Origin: CATQHW01 sp965243545 | GTDB lineage: Bacteria; Spirochaetota; Spirochaetia; SZUA-6; Bin103 | Assembly (NCBI GenBank): GCA_965243545.1 | Contig: OZ251573.1 | Coordinates: forward strand, 2,976,001-3,040,000 | Length of the DNA: 64,000 bases | Direction of reading: 5' to 3' | Shown here: piece after piece, positions 1-8,569 of the stretch | How the letters are laid out: every line of letters starts with the position of its first letter | Position numbering within the stretch: the stretch's first letter is position 1 | Translations under genes and position numbers: made by a program | The notes under the pieces: generated by a model | Told to the model about the DNA's origin: nothing | Databases searched by the model: none | What the model saw: the letters and a program-made list of their open reading frames with translations, nothing else

Positions 1-714
1 GTGCAGCTTGCCCGGTATGCCGGCGCGCGCGGCGGCGGCCTGGAACCGCTTCCACATGCCGGCGCGCGTCAGCCGACCGCCGGAGCGGTTGAGGAACAGC
101 GCCGCCTCGCCGGCGTTCCGCGCCAGCGCCGGCCGGCCGCCGGTCAGGTAGCGCCGCATCCAGTCGAGCGCCGGCCCCATCAGCGGGACCAGCCGCTGCC
201 GGCCGCCCTTGCCGGACACGGTCACGAACCCCTGTTCGAGATGGAGCGAGGTGACCTGCAGCGCCACCGCTTCGCTCACCCGCAGCCCGCAGGAATAGAT
301 CATCTCGAACAACGCCCGGTCGCGCAGCCCGGACGGGGTGCGTACGTCGACCTGGTCGAGCATCCGGTCGACGTCGGACGCTCCGACCGCCGCCGGCAGC
401 CGCCGGACCGGGCGCGGCGGCTCGATCAGCGCGGCCGGGTTGGCGGCGGCGCGCCCATCCGCTTGCAGGAAGCGGTAGAGGGCGCGGAGCGCGCTCACCG
501 ACTTGGCGACGGTGCGGGCGTCGGTCCCGTCCCGCCGCCGCTCGACCAGGTAGTCGATGAGGTCGGCCGTGCCGGCGCCCTCCGGGGCGATGCCCCGCTC
601 ACGGCAGAAGCGCGCGAAGGCGCGGCACTCCTGCCGGTAGGTGGCGACGCTGGTAGCCGCCAGAGCGAGCTCCGCGCTGAGGTGGACGCCGAACTCGGCA
701 TCCAGGCCGCTCAG
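1..714 (-). CDS. xerD: Tyrosine recombinase, XerC/XerD type (3' end outside window)
   Basis: Minus-strand reading through the first 700 bases gives a Xer-like protein: an N-terminal SAM-like core-binding region (ATYRQECRAFARFC), then a catalytic domain with YSCGLRVSEAVAL (first catalytic Arg) and the GKGGRQRLVPL segment. The C-terminal H-x-x-R and Tyr are beyond position 1, so activity cannot be judged. No ATG, GTG or TTG lies near the expected N-terminus. The plausible start is a CTG at 714-712 overlapping the ftsZ TGA (CTGA). Xer recombinases resolve chromosome dimers. Position right after ftsZ suggests co-transcription with the division cluster. XerC versus XerD cannot be separated here. 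Confidence 0.8.
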   Translation of the reverse strand, partial: MSGLDAEFGVHLSAELALAATSVATYRQECRAFARFCRERGIAPEGAGTADLIDYLVERRRDGTDARTVAKSVSALRALYRFLQADGRAAANPAALIEPPRPVRRLPAAVGASDVDRMLDQVDVRTPSGLRDRALFEMIYSCGLRVSEAVALQVTSLHLEQGFVTVSGKGGRQRLVPLMGPALDWMRRYLTGGRPALARNAGEAALFLNRSGGRLTRAGMWKRFQAAAARAGIPGKLH

Positions 715-1880
715 CGGCCGCCCTGCGCGGTCCGCTGCCGCCGCACCACCGCCGGGACGTCGAGGTCCTCACCATCGCCCGAGCGGTCGAACCGCGAGGA
801 GCGCCCCTTGCGCCCGTGCACCTCCATGAACTCCTCGTAGGTGAACACTTTGGCCAGATCCTCGGCCTCCGCCTTCTCCGGCTCCGCCTCCGCCTCGGGC
901 TCCGGTTCCGCGGCCGCAGCCTCGCGATTGAAGCCGGTGGCGACCACGGTGACGCGTAGCTCGTCGTTGAGATCGGGATTGGTCGCCATGCCGGAGATCA
1001 CCAGCGCCTCGTTGGACGCGGTGGTGATCAGGTCGCACACCTCCTCGAACTCGGCGAGGCCCATGTCTTCGCCGCCGGTCACGTTGACCAGGATCGCCTC
1101 CGCCCCCTCGATGCGTTCGTGCTCCAGCAGCGGATTGTTGATGGCGGCGGTCGCCGCATCGACGGCGCGGTTTTCGCCGGCGCCGACGCCGACCCCCATC
1201 AGCGCGTCGCCCTTCGCCTCCATGACCGTGCGGACGTCGGCGAAGTCTATGTTGATCTCGCCCGGTTCGGTGATCAGGTCGGAAATCCCCTGCACCCCCT
1301 GCCGCAGCACGTCGTCGGCGAGATAGAACGCTTCCCTCACGGTCGCCTTCTTCTCCACTGTCCGCAGCAGCTGCTGATTGGGGATGATGATGAGCGTGTC
1401 GACCTCCTTGCGCAGGCGCTCGATGCCCGCTTCGGCCAGCTCCCGCTTCCTTGCGCGTTCGAAGTCGAACGGCTTGGTCACCACGGCCACGGTGAGTATC
1501 TCCGCCTCCCGCGCCGTGCGCGCGATCACCGGCGCGGCGCCGGTGCCGGTGCCGCCCCCCATGCCGGCGGCTATGAAGATCATGTTGGCGTCGCGCATCA
1601 CCTCTTCAAGACGCTGCTGATCCTCCAACGCCGCCTTCTCGCCGATCTCCGGGTCGCCGCCGGCGCCCAGCCCCTGGGTCAGGCGCGACCCGATCGGCAC
1701 CTTCATCTCCGCCCTGCTCAGCTCCAGCGCCTGCAGGTCGGTGTTGACCGCCAGGAAGCGCACGTTGCGCAACCCGGACGCGATCATGCGGTTGACCGCG
1801 TTGCTGCCGCCTCCTCCCACCCCCAGGACTTTGATCTCCGTGAGCGGTCGTGGCTCCCCGTCGTGCATCTCGATCGTCAT
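711..1880 (-). CDS. ftsZ: Cell division GTPase FtsZ
   Basis: Tubulin-like GTPase that polymerises into the Z ring. The 389-residue protein has the signature GGGTGTG at about 108-114, the N-terminal GVGGGGSNAVNRM nucleotide-binding loop, and the T7 synergy loop NIDFADVRTVM near 210. After an acidic Glu/Ala-rich linker it ends with LDVPAVVRRQ, matching the conserved C-terminal peptide that binds FtsA. I chose the ATG at 1880 because AGGAGGGGG lies four bases upstream; the open frame extends 14 codons further but has no comparable site. It lies 38 bp downstream of ftsA in the same operon. Confidence 0.97.
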   Translation of the reverse strand: MTIEMHDGEPRPLTEIKVLGVGGGGSNAVNRMIASGLRNVRFLAVNTDLQALELSRAEMKVPIGSRLTQGLGAGGDPEIGEKAALEDQQRLEEVMRDANMIFIAAGMGGGTGTGAAPVIARTAREAEILTVAVVTKPFDFERARKRELAEAGIERLRKEVDTLIIIPNQQLLRTVEKKATVREAFYLADDVLRQGVQGISDLITEPGEINIDFADVRTVMEAKGDALMGVGVGAGENRAVDAATAAINNPLLEHERIEGAEAILVNVTGGEDMGLAEFEEVCDLITTASNEALVISGMATNPDLNDELRVTVVATGFNREAAAAEPEPEAEAEPEKAEAEDLAKVFTYEEFMEVHGRKGRSSRFDRSGDGEDLDVPAVVRRQRTAQGGR

Positions 1881-1918
1881 CGATCCCCCTCCTCTTTTCG
1901 ACGTGGTCGATGTTCTCT

Positions 1919-3157
1919 TCAAATGAATTCGCGGAACCAGCGCTTCATGCGATCCCTGACGCTGGCGTATCCGCTTTCGCTGGTGTTCATGTCGAAGTGC
2001 TCCGGCCCCCGCTTGCCGCGGCCGTACAGGACCAGGCCGACCCCGGTGGCGAACTGCGGGCTGCGGTACTCTTCGACCAGTCCGCCGAGCGCCGCCGGAT
2101 AGCCGATGCGGGCCGGCAGCCCCAGCACCTCGGTCGCCAACTCCGCGGCGCCGGGCAGCAGCGCGCCGCCGCCGGTGAGCACGGCGCCGCCGTTGAGCAG
2201 CTTGTGGTAGCCGGAGCGGTCGAGCTGGTCCTTCACCATGCCGAACACCTCCGCCATGCGCGGCCGGATGATCTCGGTCAGGCGGCGCCGCTTGATCGGC
2301 CGGGCGGGCCGGCCGCCGACGCCGGGAATGCTCGCTTCGATCTCCCGGTCCTGCGGATCGTCCGCCTGACAGCTTCCGGCTTCGTGCTTGAGACGCTCCG
2401 CCACCTCCAGCGGCGTCTTGAGCATGATGGAGACGTCGCTGGTGACCTGGTCGCCGCCCAGGGCCAGCACGTCGGTGTGATACGGCGCGCCGTCCAGATA
2501 GACCAGGATGTCGGTGGTGCCGCCGCCGATGTCGACCAGCAGCACGCCCAACTCCTGCTCATCCTTGCTCAGCACCGCCTCTGCGGCGGCCAGCGGCTCC
2601 AGGACGATGTCGTCGGCCTTGAAGCCGGCGCGATTGATGCAGCGGATGATGTTCTGCGCCGACGAAACCGCGCCGGTGATGATGTGGACCTCCGCCTCCA
2701 ACCGCACGCCGACCATGCCGAGCGGATCACGCACGCCGTCCTGCTGGTCGACCGTGTACTCCTGCGGTATGACGTGGACGACCTCCCGGTCCATCGGTAT
2801 GACGATCGCCTTGGCGGCGTCGATCACCCGGTCGACGTCCTCGCGGGTGATCTCCCGATCCTTGCCGGTGACCGCCACCACGCCCCGCGAGTTGATCCCC
2901 TCGATGTGCCCGCCGGCGATGCCGGCGAAGACGCCGGTGACTTCGCGGCCGGACATCATCTCGGCGGCCTCCACGGCGTTGAGGACCGAACGGACGGTCG
3001 CGTCGATGTTGATCACCACGCCGCGCCGGAGTCCCCGCGACGGGGTGTTGCCGACGCCGACGATTTCGGTGCGGCCGTCGGGGCCGACCTGCGCGATGAT
3101 CGCGCACACCTTGCTGGTGCCTATGTCCAGGCCGACGATCAGATCGTCTCGTGCCAC
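1919..3157 (-). CDS. ftsA: Cell division protein FtsA
   Basis: Actin-family ATPase that tethers FtsZ to the inner membrane. The 412-residue protein starts with the phosphate-1 motif LIVGLDIGTSKVC, carries a central second nucleotide motif LLVDIGGGTTDI, and ends with RMKRWFREFI, an amphipathic membrane-targeting helix. The start is GTG at 3157, with GGAGGAGG just upstream. The length is normal. It sits directly between ftsQ and ftsZ, so stoichiometry with FtsZ is probably set by the shared transcript. Confidence 0.96.
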   Translation of the reverse strand: MARDDLIVGLDIGTSKVCAIIAQVGPDGRTEIVGVGNTPSRGLRRGVVINIDATVRSVLNAVEAAEMMSGREVTGVFAGIAGGHIEGINSRGVVAVTGKDREITREDVDRVIDAAKAIVIPMDREVVHVIPQEYTVDQQDGVRDPLGMVGVRLEAEVHIITGAVSSAQNIIRCINRAGFKADDIVLEPLAAAEAVLSKDEQELGVLLVDIGGGTTDILVYLDGAPYHTDVLALGGDQVTSDVSIMLKTPLEVAERLKHEAGSCQADDPQDREIEASIPGVGGRPARPIKRRRLTEIIRPRMAEVFGMVKDQLDRSGYHKLLNGGAVLTGGGALLPGAAELATEVLGLPARIGYPAALGGLVEEYRSPQFATGVGLVLYGRGKRGPEHFDMNTSESGYASVRDRMKRWFREFI

Positions 3158-3159
3158 GG

Positions 3160-3999
3160 TTATCCTCCTCCACTCAGGCGCCCGGTGACCGCGCGCGGCG
3201 CGGCCATCGGCGACCGGCCGCCGGCCGACTCGACGTAGACCGCCTCGCCGGCGCGAAAGTCGATCTCCGGCGGCATCTGCGCGCCGCCGCCGCCGGCTCC
3301 GCCGCTGGCTCCGCCACTGAGCACGTCGAGCGCCACGAACGCGTGCCGGATCGATTCGACGTCCAGGCGCGGCCCCAACCGGACCGCGACCGGATAGCTG
3401 CTGGGATAGAACGACAGGTCGAGCGCGCCGGCGTCGCCGGTCGTCACCACCAGCTCGGAAATCATGCCGAACAGCCGCGCGTCGCCGTCGCGGATCGACG
3501 CCAGCGCGGCGACCGCCGGCAACACGCCGGCCGGCAGGACCAGGCCCGGCTGCGGCCGCCGGGCGAACTGCAGTCCCGACACGAACGGCAGCTCCGGGAT
3601 CGGCGCCGGATCGACCTGCATGATGACCCCGGACGCGTCGAACACCACCGGGACGCTGCGGTCGTCGATCATGGCCAGCGCCATCGCCAGCGGCCGGCGC
3701 CGCACGGCGTTGATCTCCAACGTACCGGGAATCCGCGCGCGCGCCGTCGCCGACTCCACCAGGGGATGCGCGGCGATCCGTTCGGCGACCGCCTGCGTGT
3801 CGACGCGGAGCAGATGATCGCTGCCGTCGATCCCGGCCAGGCGGCGGAGTTCGACCGTCGACAGCGGCAGGTCGCCGTGCACGACGATCTGGCGGATGCG
3901 GAGTTGCGGGGCGACCACGCGGCTGAACACGACCTGCAACAGGAGTCCCACCACCACCACGCCGCCGGCCAGCAGCACCAGGCGAGCGGCCCTACGCAC
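3160..3999 (-). CDS. ftsQ: Cell division protein FtsQ/DivIB
   Basis: Bitopic divisome protein. One N-terminal transmembrane segment (about residues 8-27) is followed by a POTRA domain (IRQIVVHGDLPLSTVELRRL...) and a beta domain. It recruits FtsB/FtsL-type partners in the periplasm. Its first 8 bp overlap the end of ftsW and its stop lies 2 bp from the ftsA start, so all three are translationally linked. A Gly/Ala-rich loop near the C-terminus (GGASGGAGGGG) looks like flexible low-complexity sequence. Confidence 0.9.
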   Translation of the reverse strand: MRRAARLVLLAGGVVVVGLLLQVVFSRVVAPQLRIRQIVVHGDLPLSTVELRRLAGIDGSDHLLRVDTQAVAERIAAHPLVESATARARIPGTLEINAVRRRPLAMALAMIDDRSVPVVFDASGVIMQVDPAPIPELPFVSGLQFARRPQPGLVLPAGVLPAVAALASIRDGDARLFGMISELVVTTGDAGALDLSFYPSSYPVAVRLGPRLDVESIRHAFVALDVLSGGASGGAGGGGAQMPPEIDFRAGEAVYVESAGGRSPMAAPRAVTGRLSGGG

Positions 4000-5179
4000 G
4001 GCGCGCCCCCAGCGGCCGGAACCGGACGGGCCGGGCGGCGCCGTCGCCGGTGACCGTCCGGTCGGCCGAGCGCCGGCTGATGCCGCACAGCACGCCGGCC
4101 ATCGCCAGCGTCAGCACCATGGCCGAGCCGCCGGAAGAAAACAGCGGCAACGGAATTCCGGTGGCCGGCAGCAAGCCGGCGACCACGGCGATGTTGGCGA
4201 ACGCCTGCACCGTTACCGAGGTCGTGATGCCGCACGCCAGGTAGGCGTCGAACCGGTTGCGCGCCGTTCCCGCTATCCGGTAACCGCGCGAGGCGAGCGC
4301 CACGAACAGCGCCAGCACGATCACCACGCCGATCAGGCCCGCCTCCTCGCCGACCACGGCGAACACGAAGTCGGAGTGAATCTCCGGCACGTCGCCGAGC
4401 TTGCGGACGCCCTGCCCCAGGCCGAGGCCGGTGAGCCCGCCGGAGGTGAGCGCGTTGCGCGCCTGCAGCACCTGATACCCGGAACCGGTCGGGTCGGATT
4501 CCGGATTGAAGAACGCGATCACCCGCTGCACGCGATGGACGCGGGTGAAGATCATTACCACCGCCAGCGGGATGCTCACCAGCGCCAGGGCGGCGAAGTA
4601 GCGGAACTGCACGCGCGCCACGAAGAAGATGATGCCGGTCACCAGCATCAGCAGCGCAGCCGTGGAAAAGTCGTTCTGCAGGTAGATCAGCGCCGCGAAG
4701 ACGCAGACTACGATGACCGGCGGCAGCAGCGAGTTGACGGCGTCGTTGCGCGCCTCGTACTTGCGCGACAGCATCGACGCCAGGTAGAGCACCAACACGA
4801 ACTTGACCAGCTCCGACGGCTCGAACGACATGCCCGCCACCAGCAGCCAGCGGCGCGCCCCCATGATCGGCCGGCTGACGCCGGGAATCAGCGTCAGCAC
4901 CATCAGCACGGCGGCCAGCGCCAGCAGCGGTATCGACAGGCGCTTGAGCACCTCGCCGTCGAGCCGCGAGCCGACCACCGCGGCGATCGTGCCGATCACG
5001 ATGAACAGCGCCTGCCGCCGCACGAAGTAGAGCGAGTCGCCGAACACCCGCTGCGCGTAGGAGTGCGACGCCGACAACAGGACGCCCAACCCTATGCCGG
5101 TGAGCGTGATCAGGATCACGATCAACGTCAGGTCGGTGCGGCGCCGCGCAGCCGCGCCATCACCGTTTGCCAGGCCCAT
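3992..5179 (-). CDS. ftsW: Peptidoglycan glycosyltransferase FtsW (SEDS family)
   Basis: Multi-pass SEDS glycosyltransferase that polymerises lipid II at the septum. The 395-residue protein has about ten hydrophobic segments and the family motifs GARRWL, FEPSELVK and, near the end, FSSGGSAMV. FtsW normally works with a class B PBP (FtsI); no ftsI is in this cluster. It begins 3 bp after murF and overlaps ftsQ by 8 bp. FtsW rather than RodA is favoured by its place among fts genes. Confidence 0.93.
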   Translation of the reverse strand: MGLANGDGAAARRRTDLTLIVILITLTGIGLGVLLSASHSYAQRVFGDSLYFVRRQALFIVIGTIAAVVGSRLDGEVLKRLSIPLLALAAVLMVLTLIPGVSRPIMGARRWLLVAGMSFEPSELVKFVLVLYLASMLSRKYEARNDAVNSLLPPVIVVCVFAALIYLQNDFSTAALLMLVTGIIFFVARVQFRYFAALALVSIPLAVVMIFTRVHRVQRVIAFFNPESDPTGSGYQVLQARNALTSGGLTGLGLGQGVRKLGDVPEIHSDFVFAVVGEEAGLIGVVIVLALFVALASRGYRIAGTARNRFDAYLACGITTSVTVQAFANIAVVAGLLPATGIPLPLFSSGGSAMVLTLAMAGVLCGISRRSADRTVTGDGAARPVRFRPLGARRA

Positions 5180-5182
5180 GCG

Positions 5183-6676
5183 CTACGCTCCCGCGTCCGC
5201 GCCGGCGCCTGCCGCCGGCAGCAGTCGTTCGATGCGAAAGGCGCGCGACGCCTTGAGCAGCACCACGTCGCCGTCCCGGACGGCGGCGCGCAGCCGGCCG
5301 TCGATCTCTTCCAGGGTCTCCGTCCAGATGGCGCGGTCCGCCGCGCCGCCGGACGCATCGCCGCCGCCGGACGCCCTGCCGCCGCCGGACGCACTGCCGC
5401 CGCCGGCCGCGGCGAACGCCCGGCAGAGCGGACGGGTGGCCGCGCCGAAGCAGCACAGCAGATCGATCCCGGCGTCGATCAACGGCGTCACCAGGTCGAG
5501 GTGCGCGCGCGGACCGTAGCGGCCGAGCTCCAGCATCGGCCCCAGCACCGCCACCCGGCGGCCGGTCCGCCGGCCGGATGCCTGCCGGTCCGGCGTGGGC
5601 GTTTCCGCGCCGCGCAGCACCGTCAGAGCGGCCCGCACCGACTCCGGGTTGGCGTTGTAGCCGTCGTGAATGACCGTGCACCGGCCGCGGTGCACGCACA
5701 GCCGGCCCGGCGCCGGCCGCACCGCCTCGACGCCGGCGGCGACCGCGCGCGGATCGCACCGCAGTTCCGCCGCCACCGCCAGCGCCGCCAGGGCGTTGTC
5801 CAGGTTATGACGGCCGGGTAGAGCGAAGCGGATCCGGAGGCCCTCCCAGTTGATGACCCATCCGTCCAGCCCCCGATTCTCGCTCCCCTCATACCCGGCC
5901 GTGGAATCCGTTCCAAACCGCACGACCCGAGCGCGCACGCCGGCGAGCAACCGCTCCGCTTCCGGCTCACGCTCGCGCACGTAGACGCGCCCGGACGGCG
6001 CGACCGCCCGCAGCAGCGCGCCCTTCTCTTGGGCGATTTCGCGCCGGCTGCCGATGCGGCCGACGTGCGCGCTGCCGACGTTGGTGATCACGGCGTGATC
6101 CGGCCGCGCGAGCGCCGCGTAGCGCTCCATCTCGCCGACGGAGTTGATGCCGACCTCGAACACCGCGTACCGCTCGCCGCCGGTCAGGCGCAGCACCGAC
6201 AGCGGCAGCCCGATTTCGGCGTTGAACGACGCCTCCGAAACCAGGCTGCGGCCGTGCCGGCGCAGAATCGAACCGAGTATCTCTTTGGTGGTGGTCTTGC
6301 CGCTGCTGCCGGTGACGGCTACGCGGACCGCCGCTCCGCCGGCGGCAGCGCCGTCGGCGGTAGCGCCGTGGACGGCGGCGCCGTGCTTGCGCGCCAAGTC
6401 GTAGAGCGCGGTCAGCGGGTCGTCGACCGCGATCAGCGCGCCGTCCGCGCGCGGCTCGACCTGACGGTCCGCGCGCACCAGCGCCGCCGCGGCGCCCCGC
6501 CGGAAGGCGTCGTCCACGAAGTCGTGGCCGTCGGCGCGCTCCCCCGGCAGCGCGACGAACAGCGACCCGGAGCGCGCCTGGCGGGAGTCGTTGGTGACCG
6601 CGCGCACGCGCGCGTCCGCGCGTCCGCGCAGGCCGGCGCTGAGGATGCCGGCGATCTCCTCGACGGTGTAGTTCAC
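5183..6676 (-). CDS. murF: UDP-MurNAc-tripeptide:D-Ala-D-Ala ligase MurF
   Basis: Mur ligase that adds D-Ala-D-Ala to UDP-MurNAc-tripeptide using ATP in the cytoplasm. Visible are the ATP loop VTGSSGKTTTKEILG, the central NNxD-type region (RHNLDNALAALAVA), and the C-terminal domain with IHDGYNANPESVRAAL. The GTG start at 6676 overlaps the ftsL stop (GTGA) and has GGAGGAGG seven bases upstream. The 497-residue protein carries an unusual Gly/Ser-rich insertion in the C-terminal domain, coded by an 18-bp tandem repeat. Confidence 0.94.
   Translation of the reverse strand: MNYTVEEIAGILSAGLRGRADARVRAVTNDSRQARSGSLFVALPGERADGHDFVDDAFRRGAAAALVRADRQVEPRADGALIAVDDPLTALYDLARKHGAAVHGATADGAAAGGAAVRVAVTGSSGKTTTKEILGSILRRHGRSLVSEASFNAEIGLPLSVLRLTGGERYAVFEVGINSVGEMERYAALARPDHAVITNVGSAHVGRIGSRREIAQEKGALLRAVAPSGRVYVREREPEAERLLAGVRARVVRFGTDSTAGYEGSENRGLDGWVINWEGLRIRFALPGRHNLDNALAALAVAAELRCDPRAVAAGVEAVRPAPGRLCVHRGRCTVIHDGYNANPESVRAALTVLRGAETPTPDRQASGRRTGRRVAVLGPMLELGRYGPRAHLDLVTPLIDAGIDLLCCFGAATRPLCRAFAAAGGGSASGGGRASGGGDASGGAADRAIWTETLEEIDGRLRAAVRDGDVVLLKASRAFRIERLLPAAGAGADAGA
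5345..5410. repeat. 18-bp tandem repeat inside murF
   Basis: Three to four copies of an 18-bp unit (two exact-length units at 5360-5377 and 5378-5395, partial units on each side) encode successive GGGxAS hexapeptides (GGGSAS, GGGRAS, GGGDAS). The period is a multiple of three, so copy changes preserve the frame. It probably forms a flexible surface loop and may vary in length between strains. Confidence 0.85.
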
Positions 6677-6993
6677 CGCGGCGCCTCCTCCGGCCCGTCG
6701 CCGGCCGCGGCCGGCGGCTCGACGATGATCAGGCGCTCGGCGTCGATCGGCGCCAAGCCGAGATCGCGCTCGGCCAGCTCCGCGATGCGCTGCGGCGAGC
6801 GATAGATCGCGATCGACGTCAGCAGCCGCTTGTTCTGCTCCAGCCACGCGGCCTGCTCGTGCTCCAGCGCCTGCAGCTCCTCGGCCAGCAGGTGACGGTG
6901 CAGCCCGCTCCAGGTGGTCATCAACACCGCCACCGGTATCATCAGCGCCACCAGGATCGTCAGCAGCCGTTGGCGGCCGTCGGCGCCGGTCAC
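6673..6993 (-). CDS. ftsL: FtsL/DivIC-like septum protein
   Basis: Small bitopic protein of 106 residues. A short cytoplasmic N-terminus is followed by one transmembrane helix (about 10-29, LLTILVALMIPVAVLMTTW), then a coiled-coil stretch (LLAEELQALEHEQAAWLEQN) and a DLGLAPIDAERLI tail typical of FtsL. Sequence conservation in this family is weak, so the name rests on topology plus position between rsmH and murF. It overlaps rsmH by 4 bp (6990-6993) and murF by 4 bp. Confidence 0.82.
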   Translation of the reverse strand: MTGADGRQRLLTILVALMIPVAVLMTTWSGLHRHLLAEELQALEHEQAAWLEQNKRLLTSIAIYRSPQRIAELAERDLGLAPIDAERLIIVEPPAAAGDGPEEAPR

Positions 6994-7895
6994 GGCAGCC
7001 GCTCCAGCACGCGCAGGCGGGCGCTGCGCGAAGCGGGGTTGGCCCGCACTTCGGCGTCGGCCGGCGCGTCCGGCCGCGCGGTCACCGCCGTCATCCGGGG
7101 ATGTTCGGCCGGATACCGCTTGACGATGCGGTCGTCGAGCGAATGAAAGGCGATCACGGCCAGCCGGCCGCCCGCACGGAGCGCCGCGGCGGCCGCGTCG
7201 AGCGAGCGCCGCAGCCGTCCCGCCTCGTCATTGACGGCCATGCGCAACGCCTGAAAGACCGGGGCGGCCGGATGCCGGCGTCCGCCGCGCCACGGGGTGC
7301 GGGCCAGGATGGCGCGCGCCAGCTGGTAGGTGGTCTCGATCGGCTGCCGCCGGCGCGCGTGGTCGATCGCCAGCGCATGCGCCCGCGCGTTGCGGCCGCC
7401 GCCGCGGGTCAACAGCTCGCACAGCTCGGAACGGGAGCTGCGGTTGACCAGATCGGCGGCGGACGCGCCGCGGCGCGGGTCGAAGCGCATGTCGAGCGGT
7501 TCGTCACGCAGGAAGGAAAACCCGCGCGCGCCGCGCTCGACGTGATACCGGCACATGCCGAGGTCCATCAGGATCAGCTCCGCGCCGCCGGGAGCGATCG
7601 CCCCCAGCGCCTCATCCGACCACGCCTGCCGCAGCCGGAACCGTCCGGCGTACGGGGCGAGCCGCGCGCGGCTGCGGGCCAGCAGCGTAGCGTCGGCGTC
7701 GGAGCCGAGCAGCGTGAGGTCCCGGTAGCGGTCCAGCATGGCCGCGGCGTGGCCGGCTTCGCCCAGGGTGACGTCGACCAGGACGCCGTTCGGGCGCTGC
7801 GGCCGGAGCCGGCCGACCACCGCCTGCAGCAGCACCGGGACGTGGATCGCTTCACCTGCGCCGTCATCAGAACCGGATGCGTTCGCCGATGTCAT
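6990..7895 (-). CDS. rsmH: 16S rRNA (cytosine-1402 N4)-methyltransferase RsmH
   Basis: SAM-dependent enzyme (MraW) that methylates C1402 of 16S rRNA. Family landmarks in the 301 residues: HVPVLLQAVV, DVTLGEAGHA (variant of the SAM motif), FSFLRDEPLDMRFD, FQALRMAVNDE and AFHSLDDRIVKRY. The usual DLGVSS motif is DLGMCR here, a drift rather than loss. ATG at 7895 with GGAGG six bases upstream is preferred. This makes a 29-bp overlap with mraZ. Confidence 0.94.
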   Translation of the reverse strand: MTSANASGSDDGAGEAIHVPVLLQAVVGRLRPQRPNGVLVDVTLGEAGHAAAMLDRYRDLTLLGSDADATLLARSRARLAPYAGRFRLRQAWSDEALGAIAPGGAELILMDLGMCRYHVERGARGFSFLRDEPLDMRFDPRRGASAADLVNRSSRSELCELLTRGGGRNARAHALAIDHARRRQPIETTYQLARAILARTPWRGGRRHPAAPVFQALRMAVNDEAGRLRRSLDAAAAALRAGGRLAVIAFHSLDDRIVKRYPAEHPRMTAVTARPDAPADAEVRANPASRSARLRVLERLP

Positions 7896-8307
7896 CGACG
7901 GCCTCCTCGTAGAGCTCGTCGGTGTCCGATTCGTGGGAGCGGAAGGTCTCCTCGTCCCACACCTCCAGGTAGGTGCTGATTCCCAGGACGACGCAGTTCT
8001 TGTCCAGGCCCGCGTATTCTCGCAGCAAGTTCGGCACCACGATCCGCCCGGTCCGGTCGATCTCCACCGCGTGCGCGCGCCCCAGGAGCCGCCGCCGAAT
8101 CAGTCGGTCCGGCTTCCGGGCCGTCGACGTGGCCTCCAACACCTTCTTCTCAAACTCCTGCCACTCGTCGGACGGAAACAGCATGAGGCACCGCTCGAAG
8201 CCGCGCGTCACGACGATCACGTTGCCGGCGATCGCCTTGCGGATCGGCGCCGGCACCATGAGGCGCGCCTTGTCGTCCATGGCGTAGCGGTATTCGCCGG
8301 AGATCAC
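7867..8307 (-). CDS. mraZ: Transcriptional regulator MraZ
   Basis: 146-residue MraZ with two SpoVT/AbrB-like halves: GEYRYAMDDKARLMVPAPIR and, in the second half, AHAVEIDRTGRIVVPNLLRE. In E. coli MraZ represses the division cluster through GTGGG repeats upstream of its own gene. Here it is the first gene of the cluster, and a matching repeat lies 39 bp upstream. The acidic C-terminal tail ends in a short helix. Confidence 0.94.
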   Translation of the reverse strand: MISGEYRYAMDDKARLMVPAPIRKAIAGNVIVVTRGFERCLMLFPSDEWQEFEKKVLEATSTARKPDRLIRRRLLGRAHAVEIDRTGRIVVPNLLREYAGLDKNCVVLGISTYLEVWDEETFRSHESDTDELYEEAVDDIGERIRF

Positions 8308-8345
8308 GCCGTCCGCTCCGCTGCCCGATCGCTATGGGATTGACT

Positions 8346-8360
8346 CCCGATTGTTCCCAC
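8346..8360 (-). promoter_or_regulatory. Candidate MraZ box
   Basis: On the minus strand the sequence is GTGGG-AACAA-TCGGG, two near-copies of the MraZ-binding pentamer with the usual 5-nt spacing (10-bp period), just downstream of the predicted mraZ -10. Only the first copy is exact, so this is a suggestion. Confidence 0.4.
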
Positions 8361-8370
8361 CAAGCTGCTC

Positions 8371-8399
8371 ATTTTCGGGACGGCTTCCCCGCGTGTCAA
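8371..8399 (-). promoter_or_regulatory. Sigma-70 type promoter for the mraZ-ftsZ cluster
   Basis: Minus strand TTGACA (8399-8394), 17-bp spacer, GAAAAT (8376-8371). The -35 is perfect and the spacing ideal. It lies about 65 bp upstream of the mraZ ATG. Confidence 0.6.
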
Positions 8400-8513
8400 C
8401 ACCCGCATCGCTGCCGGATGCGGAAACCCGCGCGCCTTGCTCGATGACTTTGGTAAACAATTGTTTGGTATATCCGGTGCGGCGCCGCGGCCGCCCGCCG
8501 GCCGGCCGGCGAT

Positions 8514-8542
8514 TTGACAGAGCGAACGGGCGCCCTTACCCT
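8514..8542 (+). promoter_or_regulatory. Sigma-70 type promoter for the DUF1820 gene
   Basis: TTGACA at 8514-8519, 17-bp spacer, TACCCT at 8537-8542, 27 bp before the GTG start at 8570. It is divergent from the mraZ promoter in the same 262-bp intergenic region. Confidence 0.6.
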
Positions 8543-8569
8543 TGAAGAATCGCGGCGTAAGAGAGGCCA

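Noticed and set aside
6673..6993. Division cluster lacks ftsI, murE, mraY, murG, suggesting a deletion
   Set aside because: The same compact order (rsmH-ftsL-murF-ftsW-ftsQ-ftsA-ftsZ) is what I recall for Treponema-like spirochaetes, so it is probably the normal lineage arrangement.
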